Positions 1-12,144 of a stretch of DNA of 64,000 nt are shown one piece after another. The DNA is from Colletotrichum lupini (lineage: Eukaryota > Ascomycota > Sordariomycetes > Glomerellales > Glomerellaceae). The notes beneath the pieces were generated by a model. It was not told where the DNA came from. It made no database searches and saw only the letters and a list, made by a program, of their open reading frames with translations. The stretch spans positions 1,736,001 to 1,800,000 of the forward strand of contig NC_064675.1 in assembly GCF_023278565.1 (NCBI RefSeq), read 5' to 3'. Each line of letters begins with the position of its first letter. Position 1 is the first letter of the stretch. The position numbers and the translations under genes are program-made.

Positions 1-1732
1 TAATAAAAGTATAGCTATATATAAGTAAGCTTATTTTAAATAAGACTTTACGAGCACCGCTCTATTATAAAGGTATAATACTATAATCTAAAGACTGCTC
101 GAGCTATTCTTAAAAAAGCTTTAGAAATTTAGTCCGGTTAATTAGATATTAAGTATTTATACGTTATTAACTAAGGTAGTGGCCGCGGTTATTAGTAAGC
201 TTTTTATAGTAAAGTAACTTATTTGGGCACGCGGAGTCGGTTATACTACCTCTAATAAGGCTTAATAAGCACTTTTAAGTATAATATAGCGTATATTTAA
301 AATAGCTCTTTCCTCTATCTTTATTACCTCGCGGCCAACGCGCTAGAACTCGCTTATTACGTTACGTTACCTAACTACTTCAACCTACTTAGTTTTAAGA
401 GTCCTTTTTGCGTGCTTGCCGTTCTATAAGAGTGGGTGTATCTAGTACGTTACGTCTCGGCTCCTTATTAAAAGATTCGTTCAGGTCCCTCCTTATTTAC
501 TCTATTATACGCCCGTCCCTTATAAGTCCTCGCCTCTTCCCTTAAAATAAATAGGGAGATCTATTAACGTTCTTATATACCTTTAGTTCGTAGCCTAGTA
601 AGCTATCTAGTAAATGCCTTTCTTCGTTAGGGATTAATCGTAGCGTCGTTTCGAAGTCCTCCCCCTATATTTTTAACTTATTAATAGCTTAATACTACTC
701 CTCCTAGCTATATAGCCGTCTCTCGCTTAGTATACTAAGGGCTATTAAACTAAAGGCTAAGTATTAAGTAACTACTATATAGAGGTGGGCGTGCTTAGGG
801 TAGGCTTTTACCTCTATAGAGGGCTCTACTAAATAATATAATAACGTCCCAGGCTCGCGCTAATCGATTTTTAAAAATATAATTACCTTACTTATTATTA
901 ATAGGCCGTGCTCGAGTCCGCCTTTGATTATATAATAATAAGTTTATATAATTACGGCTATAATAAGTCTTTCTGCGTAATATTAAAATTACGTATTTAG
1001 GTTAACCAATATTAAGATCGTCTTATAATTAACCACTTCTTAATATATATTTATTAAACATAGACCGAGGTAGAGCTATAGTATAGTAAGTTTATATAGT
1101 AGTTTATACTTAGAAACGTAAAGTATTAATCGGGTACTTAAGTTACCGTCGACGTTTTCGGTTTAATAAATATAAATCTAATCGGCCCATAGTTATTAAA
1201 AATCGACTCTACGATTATATAATATAGAGGGGGGTATTAATAAGAGGTTGCGTTCTATAACCTCCGGAGCTACGTTACTAAGTATATATAAGTAGTTCTT
1301 AAAAACGATTCTATTACTTAGATCGAACATAGTCTTAACTTCTTTTACCTTCCTAAGCTCGTTTAAAATTACTTTAACGGGGTCCTTAACGCTATTATAT
1401 AAAAAGTACTCGAGGGCCTTTTTATTAATAATTTTACGCTTTATAATCCTACTTCTTAGCTTAAAAAAAAAACGACGGGGTCTCGAAATAGTATTTATTA
1501 ATAAAGAAAGTATCGTAAAAAGTACTAAAAACGATACTCTATTAGTATAAGAAGTCGGACTATAGTTATAGAATAGTAAGATATAACTTATTACGCAGAT
1601 TTATAATAAAGCCCCTAGAAATTAGTCTACGGTCCGTCTTGATTATAAAGTTAATAAAAACGAGGGAATAGTAAGTAGCGATATATTTATTAAGTAACGT
1701 ATATTAGGTTTACTATTTTATAATATTGGCGC

Positions 1733-1905
1733 GTTTTCGTTCTTTATTAGCGCGTTCTCTTTTTTATTATTACTCTCTTTTTACTACTACGGCGCGTTCT
1801 CGTTCTTTTTTTATACGTTCTTATTCTTTCTCTATACGTTCTCGTTCTTTCTTAGCTCGTTCTTCTACTAATTATAAACGCTTAGCCAGCTCCTTAATAT
1901 CTATT
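1733..1905 (-). pseudogene. Remnant of a Lys/Glu/Arg-rich coiled-coil coding region
   Basis: Read on the minus strand, one frame gives a highly charged segment with recurring KKERERI-, KERERA- and IEKE-like blocks and a preceding KELAKRL-like stretch, interrupted by TAA codons. The charge pattern and roughly 7-10 residue periodicity suggest a long coiled coil. The stops fall where Gln codons (CAA or CAG) would fit, as RIP would make. On the plus strand the same bases give an open frame rich in Arg, Ser and Phe, which I regard as a shadow. The parent protein is not recognised; such charged coils occur in many fungal proteins, including transposon-borne ones. Confidence 0.3.
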
Positions 1906-2089
1906 ATCCTACTTATAATATCTATAGTAGATATAGTTAATAAAGCAAAGGTTCGAGGATTATGTTTAGTAAACTACGGTACTAAAGAAATCCGATTAGC
2001 TAATAGGATATATCTTACTATGTCGCTAGGTAACTAATTTAATAGAAAGCGTCGACTTATATACGCCCCGTAAGAAAGACCGTATAGAG

Positions 2090-2560
2090 TTCTATTAACG
2101 CATAAGCCACATTCCCCGTCGATCCTACTTAACTATGGCATAGTCTTTTAGCCTTCTTAGATCCGTTAGCTCCTCGCTAGTATAAAATAAATAAAGGTAT
2201 TTTTTAGATTGGGCTACATGGTCTCTGAGGACCCTAAAATCATAATTATTCACTTTATAGAGACTCCGCTAGGGCAATTATGCTAGTCAATGGCTAGTAT
2301 GTCTCGACTAATAATAGAGGGGAGGGTAGCCCGTCTTGCTAGCGGTTTTGGTAAGGATTCCCCCTGTATAGAGCTTGCTAGTGAGCGGACCGGGTTAACA
2401 TCGATGCCTCGGAATTAACTTTAAAGCGGTAGGAGACTAACAAAACATGTTATTCGATGTATAACTAAAGATAACTTTAATGATCGAAGGTGCGAACGGT
2501 TTCCGACTATGTAAGTAGTTGAAGAGAACGGTAAACGGTCTAGTCGGCATTAGGTAATAT
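2090..2560. other. RIP-light pocket inside AT block 1
   Basis: Compared with its surroundings this stretch keeps many CA and TG dinucleotides and is less AT-rich. No open frame of useful length is present. It could be unique sequence or a younger insertion that was mutated less. No terminal repeats or target duplication were found around it. Confidence 0.4.
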
Positions 2561-3706
2561 AAGGAGAGCGGAACACTAAAAGTACGTATCGGGTAGGGCG
2601 ATGGATTACTCTATAGCTATATATAGCAATATGGGCTTTATTATAAGTACATTTCTCTACCGGATAGCTATATTATCGCACTTAACCGCTACTTACGCTA
2701 AATTAACTTTTAACGACGCCTCGAGGTCTTCTTTCCGTATAGTCTAGCGGCGATCTTACTACCGGGATAGGGTAGGTCGCTTTTTTTTAAATCTTAGCCT
2801 AGGGAATAGCCTTAGAGGATTATAAGTTAATTAAATATACTAACTTAGCTCTAGACCTAGGGAACTCGGGCTTTTTAAAAGACGTATACTTATAGAGCCT
2901 ATTTTTAAAGCGGACTTAGATATATATATCGGCTCTATATTATCGTTATATTTACTTATAACGCTATATAATATTTTTAACCGCTTTATCGCAGTTCTCG
3001 TTAATTCTATCCCTTTTTTTTAATAGCTACTAACGAAAAGTTATAATAATCTATTAGATAATATAGACTGCGATAAGCACCGGCTAAGTTCTATATACGT
3101 GAGTAAAGTAGTAACTCTATCGTACTGCGGTAGTAAGATTAAGGTTTCTAGTATAGTTTAAATAGTATAGTACTATACTATATATATATTACTATATAAT
3201 ATTATAAAATAATAAGTAAGTTATCGTTTTGCTCTTTCTAATACATCCCTTTTTAAATAAATATATTATACGAACGTATAAGGTATAGGTAATAGCAGAG
3301 TCGCCTTTAAGCCTATTCTGTAGTCGTTAGATTCCTGGGCTTTTATTATAGCTATTTTACGAGCGTAGCTAGATTAGCGTTTATTCTATTTACCTATAGG
3401 AAATTTAAATGTAGATAAGCCTAACTATTAAGTCCCAAAAGCTATTCGAGAGGTTAACCTCGAAGCTAAAACCGTAGGCTTAGGATAAGAGGTACGTACT
3501 AGATAGGGGTTAGCGCTTTGTTAATAAACGGGGAGGTATACGGCTCTTGGCTTTAGAAATATCGAGCGTGTGAGTAGAAGAGGGAGTAACACATGCTCAT
3601 AACTTTATGCGGCTGCTGATATTGCTAACTAGATTCATATCTGTCCGCTTATGCTATATACGCAGAAGACTGCCTCGGCATGCCTGCTCACGCAAAGATG
3701 CTGCCT

Positions 3707-3872
3707 AAGTAAAGCTGCTTGCGCAGGATTCCGCTTAAGCAGAGCCGCCCACGCGTAAAATGTCTTAAGCAGAGTCGCTTGCGCAGGAATGTGCTTAAGC
3801 ACACAACCGCTTAGGCAGCAATCCGCGCAAGTAAAGCCGCATAAGCAAAGCTGCATAAGCGGGAGTCTGCTT
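3707..3872. repeat. About 30-bp imperfect tandem repeat array
   Basis: Three 30-bp units lie at 3707-3736, 3737-3766 and 3767-3796. Each begins AAG and ends CTT, with a GCTTGCGCAGG-like core best kept in units one and three. A 32-bp variant follows (3797-3828), then half-units of 14-16 bp (3829-3842, 3843-3856, 3857-3872) that start AAGTAAAGC, AAGCAAAGC and AAGCGGGAG. On the minus strand the array is open and encodes a 10-residue motif of the form PAQAxLLK, so a repetitive peptide is possible, but a non-coding minisatellite is equally likely. Confidence 0.65.
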
Positions 3873-4089
3873 GAGCAGGTTCCCTACGAGAGTGGCCTGA
3901 CCTGCATGGAGGAATCCATGTCCCACCTGCTGTTGCTAGGGTTCATTAGCACTTCTTCTCGAAACAGTGTTCACTGTGCAGCGGCAGTTGTAGATCACAT
4001 CTACCAACTGTCCTCGATCGATGCAGCAGTCAGGAAGTGAGCTGGCCAAGTGAGAGACACTCAATGCACTGTAACCGGACAACATTTAC

Positions 4090-4386
4090 ATGCTCATTGA
4101 GGCCGAAGTCAAGGGTATGTTGGCGGTGTTTGTCAATGTAGTAGACAGTGAGGATCCGATGGTAATCACTAAGAACCAGATACAGTACCCTTGTGCTTTC
4201 GGGTCAGTAAATAGGAACGCCTTCAATGCGTGCCTTTGCGGCTGCTTGACCGGGCAGAAACTTCAGGCTATTCCCGATCCAACGGGGCCAAATCGGCCGT
4301 GCCGCCTTGGACAAAGCGATAGTGTTTTAATTGCTTCCTTCTCAGAGTGGAAGGCGATGTCTTGGGAACGAAGCCTGTTTGTTTGA
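4090..4386 (+). CDS. Short hypothetical open frame, 98 codons
   Basis: An ATG-initiated frame of 98 residues ends at TGA inside the small island. It contains several Cys residues in a NACLCGCL-like cluster and a Pro-rich middle. I recognise no domain, signal peptide or membrane segment. No obvious intron signals link it to neighbouring frames, and the 3' end runs close to where the RIP-degraded DNA resumes. It may be chance or a fragment of a transposon gene. Support comes only from openness in balanced-composition DNA. Confidence 0.2.
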   Translation: MLIEAEVKGMLAVFVNVVDSEDPMVITKNQIQYPCAFGSVNRNAFNACLCGCLTGQKLQAIPDPTGPNRPCRLGQSDSVLIASFSEWKAMSWERSLFV

Positions 4387-7300
4387 TATAATACATTAAT
4401 CATCTGTTATAATAGGGGCTGACCGCACGGAATCATCCCGACTAGCCGGCTTATCCAGAAGTGACTATAATATACTACTACCGCTAGGAAGCCCCACGGC
4501 TAGTTACAACCCAGATCGCGCTCTAAATACTAACGAGCGTTAATTTATATATAAGTATTAACCAGTCCCCTGACTCCGATACTTATCTTCGTATTAGTAG
4601 AGCTTTACAATCTTCTAACCACTAGTTAAGTATTATTACCCCTCTTATCGCTTACGGCGCTTCCGCTTCGCTAACCGAACCCTTGTCCAACACGCGGACT
4701 CGTATAACCTAATACGAAAACTAATAGCTATCTCTACAGCTATAACGACCATTAGAGACTAGTACTTAACACTACCTACGTAAGTTTAGTATGCGCAGTT
4801 TAATAAAAATTAATAAGTAAGTAGGTTAAACTATTAACGTATATAGCGTAGCAATCTCCTTAGTTACGTACTTTACATCCTGCTCTAATATAACTAAACA
4901 CTTAGTAATATCCTTAGTAAACCCTCTAGTAATAATACCTTCTTAAACCTTAATAGAGTATTTATTAGCGCTTATTATAGCTACGCTAATACTTTATAAC
5001 GAGATAGAGGCTTTTTAAAAAGATATTATCGGACCTTATACCCCGCCTATAAGTACTATATTACTATTAATAGATTTCTAGCGCTAATAAGTAGATATAA
5101 ATTAGTATTCTAATACTAAAGGTTATATTACGTTAGCGTGCTCGTTATTATCGCTTATAAAACTAACGTCCTCTAGGTAACCGACCTTTAATAATATAGT
5201 CTTAGTATATACGTAGTAATCTCTAAGCGTTACCTTCTCGAGTATAACCCTCTAAGAATAGATATTTAGCGATTATTATAATACGGGCTCCGCTAGCCTT
5301 TCGGCCTAGATATATCCTATCTATTTATATATTACGTTTATAAAATAAGTCTCTCCGAATATTATAAAGTAGGGAGTAGTCGTTAATAAACCTAAGTCTT
5401 TATTTTCTATAGTCTATATATAGTTAATAATACTTCGAGGTCCTTAGTATAATAGTCTACGATCCGGCCTTTTTTTATACGTCTTACGATTACTATTATA
5501 AATAATATACTAAATACGGAATTTATATATTTAAGCTAGCAAAGTATCGTATACTAAGTAGCTTTTATATAAAGAGCTTATATCCCTAAACCGGGTTTAT
5601 TAATAAATACTTAATAAATACGGCTAACTCTTCTTATGTTATTTATAATAAACCGCTCTCTTTATTAGTTTATAATCTTAATAGCTAACCTATTTCGTAA
5701 TAAGGCTTTGTTTTTAAGAATATTAACGACGGAGGTACTATTAAGGAGAACGTTAGACCTATTACTCTTTTAGTATCGGTCTTTTCTGAGCAGATACTTA
5801 TATAGAAGGATTAAGAGGTCCTATCTTTCTTACTTAATTTCTTTTTACGTCCGGTCTTATACGGCATTATATTATAGCTAGTAATATTTCGAATATAGGA
5901 TAGGATAAATATAGAGAAGGACTTGCGTTATAGTATGTGCGAGCGGGGATATAAAAAGCCTATCTTTTTTACGTTAAAGCTACCGACTAAACTCTACTAC
6001 TATAATCTTTAGGCTATAAGCCCGTAGGTCGTAATATCCTTTATCTATATATAGTATCTAGATTTAAAATATATTACGAATCGGGAATAGGGTTACTTTT
6101 CTACGATCGGCCTATTATATACATTATTAGGTAGTTCTCGCATTCGTTCCAATTATAGTATAGACTTTTAGATATTCTTTATATTCTTCTCGAGTTAATA
6201 TAAGCCGCTTGTTCCTACTTCCCCCGTTAGTACCTGCCACAGCTTATAATAATATAATACTAATATTTATATTAATACCCTTATCCTCTATCCGCGCTCG
6301 TAGCCGTACTCTTAACTCCCTTAATAAATCCGAACTTCTCTAATATACTTCTAATTAAAAAATAACTAGCCGCTATGCTATTTAAGTTTATACAATAAAT
6401 AAATTAAAAAAGCTCTATAGCTAGCGTACTAGCTTTAGTAAAGCCTTCCTATTTTATTATTTCGTCCGCTTTAATAATAATATATATATCGATACTATAA
6501 TTAAAAGTATCCTAGTTAATCTTTACTTTAGTAAGTTTCTTAAGACGCCCTATTTAACGTCTTTTATAATAGAATATAGTGTTTAAAGCCCGGCGAGCCC
6601 CTATTATAGATTAATAAGAAAACGGTTAGTTACTATTAGAAATATAGGGTTAAATTTACTTCCTTTGTCCCTTTAAAATAAGCGGGGGGCGGAACGTTAC
6701 TTAAGGGCCAGTCTTAGGAGGCGCCGGTCGAGGTCGCTCTATATAGGGTAATATAAAAGAAACCTATTTACTTACGACGTCGAATAAACGCAAAGACTTT
6801 AGGGACATTTTAGTTAGCTAGCAATGCCTTAGAAATAGAAATGCTCTTTTCGAATAGTATCTCGATAGGACGTTATAATACTACATTTTAGCTTATATAT
6901 ATATAGCTATAAATATTCTTTTAGGACCTCGCGGTAAAGCTACTACTAGATTAGTAGATCTTTATATGCCCTAGAAGTCGCTCTTCGATCTAGGGTATGT
7001 ATATTATAATTAGAAAGGAGCTCGTTTTAGATTTAATAGCGCACCCCTCTTTAGTCGTATTAGAGCTAGATTAGTGGCCCTAGAATTACTTTAGGCAGTA
7101 TACTATATCTAGTCGCTCTACGTAACGGTATAAGTTAATTAATAACTTAGAGTACTACAAGGTTTGCTCCCTTATCTAACCTAGTTTATTACCGTTAAGT
7201 TTATATTTATCGGCCGTAAACTAATAAGCAGCATAACTAAACCCGCTTTTTACTAACCTCGTCTAGTCTACTTATTATATTAATAACCACTCCTAAGGCT

Positions 7301-10300
7301 TAGCGCGTATTAATAAGTCTCGTTATACTTAGCTATTAATTAGCCGTAATTAAAGAGGTCTTCTTTTATTTCTTATATTAAATAGGTATAGCTATTTTAC
7401 TTAACGGTATATAAATTAATATTATTATCGGTCTCGTAATAGCCTATAATATATTAAAAACGGAGTACCTAAGTCGCGTTATATAATCGGGGCCGCTCGA
7501 CGTATTCTTATTATACCTTAATATACTTTCCGTTTTTAAAGACTTATAGAAGTTAATAATTAACTAGCTAATCTTATTTAAGGGAGTTACGGATCCCTAC
7601 GACTATATTATAGAATATATAAGCGCTACTTATAGTAGTATAAATAACTTTAATTATTTTAAGATATAAAGACTAGGCTACGTAGACTATCGAACCTCGC
7701 TATATTATTATTTTAATATAAATATATATTTAAGTAAGCTAGGGCTATGTATATATAGCGTTTTTTTTAGGGAAGCGAATCTCTTAGAGATTAATAATAA
7801 AAAGGCTACGTTATAAGTATTAGCTATCGTTAAATAGTCTAAATTTATATAGCTATATAGGTAAATATATACTCGCTAGTATTATAATACGTAGCCGTAT
7901 CTATATATAATAAATCTTCGTAGTTAAAAATATCTACTCTCTTTATTAATAAAGGCTTTAATATAGGCCTTTAGTTTAAATTACTAATAAGCTCGTATTT
8001 ATAGTAGTAGTATTTACTTATAATATTACGATACTATAACTATATAGACCTAGTAAAAGCATAATTATACTATTTTATATATTTATATATAAGGTTATAT
8101 TAGATAATATAATTAGATAAATAGTTTAATATATAATAAAAAAGCTATTTTAATTAGCTTTATTATTATAATATATTTTCTTAGTAGCTCGACCCTTATA
8201 TAAACTAGCATATCCCCTTTATAATTAATATCCCCTCTTAGTATCCTTATTAGCGCTCTCGAGAAGCTCTAGGAGTTCTCTCCGTACTTACCTATTTTAA
8301 AATAAAATACCTACCCTTAATACCGCCTTCTCGCTACCGTTAAATTTTACTAAAACAATAGTAATCTATTTATTCTTAGTAATTTCTTATATTAGCGTAG
8401 CTATAGTAATAATAAGTACGGTTATGTTATATTTATTGCCGGCTTTTTACTTAAAGTTATTAAGCTCTCTTCTTATATTTGATATATTTAATACCGTCTA
8501 GTTATTTTCGGATAAGTCGTTAGGTATAGTAGGGTATATATTATCTTTTTCGTATTAATAAATATTATTAATAATACGTACGTTACTATAGTATAAAAGA
8601 ACCTATAAGTATTAACACGAGCCCTTTTCTTATTATATTTCTATCTTACGACTTTAATAGCCTCTTATTTTTTCTTAAGCTTATTTTTATTACGGAAAGA
8701 TTACTCGAAGAGCTATATTATTAAGTGGCCTAAAGGCGAAATACTTATATTAAGCATAGAATCTATATTATCTAAAATAGTTAGCTAGCCTATAAGCGTG
8801 CTCCTAGAGATAATGAAAATAGTATATACGTATAGCTTAATAAAAACGGCGGGCTTTATAATTTATACGTTTACGCGGATAGAGGATAGTTAATTCCTAC
8901 CCGTAATAAATACTTATTATCCGAGGCGATAAGCTCCCTACTAAGCAATATAACCTCTCCTACTATTAGGGATATGATATTACGTCTATAACTAGTAGCT
9001 ATTTAGCTTATTACTAGCTTCGCTTACTAATTACCTCCCTCTTTAGTACTATTTCTTTTAAGTTAGCGTCCCGCCTCTCTCCCCTTACTATCTCGCTCTA
9101 TTATATTAATACTACCTCCACATAGCGCTCTTTCTTTCTAATCGAAAAACCCCTATAATAACCGGCCCTAGCCTACCCTCCTTCGCATTTCTTAGTATAT
9201 TTAAGACGCCCGTCTTTATTAAACTTATACTATCTTTTAATATCTCTATAATAAGACGTATAATTACGCCCGGCGACTCTTATAGAAACCGTAATACACT
9301 AGCGTTATTATTCTAAGACGCTACTTAAAAATAGTACGAATATAATATATAAAATATCTTTAATAGCTTAGGCTCTTATATTAATAGGCCGACTATAGTT
9401 TAGTAGTCTTATACGTTTATAAAATACGCTAGCTTATTAATAATATTATATAATACGGTATTATCTATCTTAGTACCGCGCCGTAATAAGATTAATATTA
9501 TTACGGGATTACTATAATATATAAAAAGTACTTAGTTAAGACTCGTTAAACCGTGCGAGTTATGCTTATTAATATTTATAAGACCTAAAAAAAATAGTAT
9601 TTTAGCCTCTTAACGGCGCCGCTCTTAAGCTAGCTTTAATAAGAGGGGCCCTATTTAATTATAGCGTACTAATATATAAACCGCTTAGTTTAAGTTAGTA
9701 CTTAATATAAAAAGGAGTTTAATAAGCCGTTACTTTACTAATACCGTTCTACTATCCGTTTTTTTAACCCGGGTTAGAAACGCTAGTTCGAGCGGCTTTT
9801 AATTAAAAATACGGAGCGCTAAATCGGCCCCTTTATTTAAGCTATTTAGCTCGCCCGTAGCGTTCGCTCCGGCCTTTAATAGTATTAGGGTAGCGGAGAA
9901 TATACCGTCCTTATATATTATACTAAGGGCCGTTATATACTATATATTAATTATTATAAGCTAGTTTACGTTAATACTAAATTACGCTAGCTAGCTTATA
10001 ACTATTTTTAATAACGGAAATAATAAAGAGTAAATTAGTAATATATCCCCGTTATTATCAGCCTCGTTTATTTTTATCTCTTTCTTGTTAATAAAGTACG
10101 TAATTACTTTGGTAAGCCCGGTAGTAGCGGCTTAGTAAAGGGTATTAATTCTAAATTTAAAAAACTTAAGCCGTGCGCTATACTAAAAAAGAATTATAAA
10201 CGTCTTAGCGTCTTTACTAAAAAAAAATAAAAAAACGGGAGTACGTAGCTAGTAGTCCGGGACCCGATTAATATTAATACCGTAATTAAAGAGAAACGAT

Positions 10301-11287
10301 ATAATATTAATATAGCCTTTCGAAATAGCTAAATATAAGGCCGTAATAAAAAAAGGGCTATATTAATAGCTCTTGGTTATATATATAATAGCCGGCTTAT
10401 TATAATTAGTACCGACTTAAAAAGTATACTAGAGCGTAGCGAGGGCTACTCGTATATCTATATAATTAATAATAATATTAAAAACGGTAGAGCATTTTCC
10501 CGTTTTTATATCGTTATAATAAAGCTTAGGGTTAAAGAACGAATACTAAGTACGGGAGTATTATATAAATACGGACTAGTTATAAAGCTTACTATAATTA
10601 AAAATCTACTACGTAACGTTTAGGGAAATTAGCTCTAGGAAAAAAGACTTTATAATAAGTAACGTCTATTATACTAAGCAATACGATATAACTTATAATA
10701 AAAGTATAATATAATAAAAACACGAGGTAGTTACGCTATTACTATAAGCTTACCGGCCTTATATTTAATATAAAATTTTAGACTTCGTCCTATAGAATAG
10801 CGCTTTAAGTTAGAAGTATTTTATATATATACTATACCGCAGATCCGGAGTTAACTATCTCGTTTAAGAAAGGTCTTAAATTCTACTATTTAGGCGCCAC
10901 GGTACTTCTTTTAGTTATAAAAAAGGCATCTCGTTTATGCTCTATATAGACGGTAGTGTTCTTCGCGAGCGGTCTCTAGTTTTCTAAATACAAGCCGAAG
11001 ATAGCTTTAGAATACTAGGCTATTCGCAAAGGTTCTTATGGCTCCGGTCTGGGTAAACGAGGATATTAAGCGTACAAATAGTATTTACGTCGGCTTTAGA
11101 CGCCTAGCCCTCGTAAAATCGATAGAACCCGAATAGACCTTTATTATACTATATAGTATTATGCATATATAGCAGAAGTCGAAATCGGTTTCTTTACTTA
11201 TAAATAAAAACTCTTCTACGTACAGATGTTTATAAATCTATTTACTAATAGGGTATATAATAGGGCCCCGACGGTACCTTCTTAACG

Positions 11288-11459
11288 ACCTTTATAACTA
11301 AAGTTAGAAATTGCTTTTATACTATGTTCATAGATAAGACCTATGTTACGTTATCTAATATCTACAAACGGTAATAGTAAGTCTAGTCTCTATAGTATAT
11401 AGCATAGGTCTAAACTAAGAACATAGTAAAGAGGCAATTTCTAACTTTACTATGGAGGT
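11288..11459. repeat. Fold-back (MITE-like) inverted repeat element
   Basis: The left arm 11288-11345 and the right arm 11403-11459 are imperfect reverse complements over about 57 bp, separated by about 57 bp. Both arms contain AAAGTTAGAAATTGC and ACTATGTTC and end at GACCTATG. Total length is 172 bp. Arm differences are mainly transitions with a few transversions and a 1-bp length change. The structure would form a long hairpin and resembles a miniature inverted-repeat transposon, but I could not find a clear target-site duplication and no related copy was seen elsewhere in the window. Confidence 0.65.
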
Positions 11460-11590
11460 AATCGATGAATGTACTCAGTGGGTCTCGTTTTATATTCTAT
11501 TAGCAAAGGGATCTATATATGTCTGTGCGCAGAATAATTCCTATGCGTAGAGACGGATACTAAATTCGACTTCTAATTACTATACTACTT

Positions 11591-12144
11591 GATTCTACTA
11601 CCTGGTTCTATTAAACTGGTTGTATTACCTAGTTATACTACCTGGTTTTACTAAACTGGTTCTATTACCTAGTTTTACTAAACTAGTTCTATTACCTGAT
11701 TTTACTAAACTAGTTCTGCTACCTAGTTCTGCTAGTTCTTATACCTAGTTCTACTACCTAGTTCTATCAAACTAGTTCTACTATCTAGTTCTATTACCTA
11801 ATTCTACCAAACTGGTTCTACCACCTAGTTCTATTAAACTAGTTATACTACCTGGTTATACTACCTAGTTCTACTAAACTGGTTCTACTAAACTAGTTCT
11901 ACTAAACTAGTTCTGCTACTTAGTTCTATTAAACTGGTTCTACTACCTAGTTCTACTACCTGGTTCTATCAAACTAGTTGTACCACCTAGTTCTATTAAA
12001 CTAGTTCTACTACTTAGTTCTACTACCTGATTCTACTAAACTAGTTCTGCCACCTGGTTCTACCAAATTAGTTCTACTACCTAGTTCTGCTAGTTCTTAC
12101 ACCTGGTTCTACTACCTGGTTTTACTAAATTGGTTCTATTACCT
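11591..12144. repeat. Minisatellite of alternating 13- and 14-bp units
   Basis: About 550 bp are built from two related units: 13 bp of the form CTACCTGGTTCTA and 14 bp of the form CTAAACTAGTTCTA, alternating irregularly. Variation is mostly C/T or A/G (CTGG versus CTAG, CTACC versus TTACC), plus a shorter CTGCTAGTT variant seen twice. The array keeps more TG than flanking DNA. The AACTAGTT core is palindromic. No reading frame is kept open through it. Confidence 0.85.

Larger units (their letters stand above)
1..3555. other. AT-rich RIP-degraded block 1
   Basis: TA dinucleotides dominate, CA and TG are nearly missing and CG is common, which is the product expected of RIP acting on CpA. Every frame is broken by TAA and TAG within short distances, so no intact gene is present. 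The block is probably old transposon sequence. A stretch near 2090-2560 keeps clearly more CA and TG and is listed separately. I could not assign an element family or find terminal repeats here. Confidence 0.85.
3556..4400. other. Small GC-balanced island without a secure gene
   Basis: Base composition changes sharply: CA and TG are common again and GC is near balance. The island contains a 30-bp imperfect tandem repeat (3707-3872) and a short unassigned open frame (4090-4386). The remaining bases, including 3873-4089, show no domain or splice structure I recognise. It may be a piece of unique DNA or of a low-copy element that escaped RIP. Confidence 0.6.

Noticed and set aside
1726..2037. 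Plus-strand open frame of 103 codons rich in Arg, Ser and Phe
   Set aside because: It mirrors a charged minus-strand coiled-coil pattern and lies in RIP-degraded DNA; composition is not protein-like.
11591..12144. CRISPR array or telomeric repeat
   Set aside because: Units are contiguous 13/14-mers without spacers and do not match telomere repeats.
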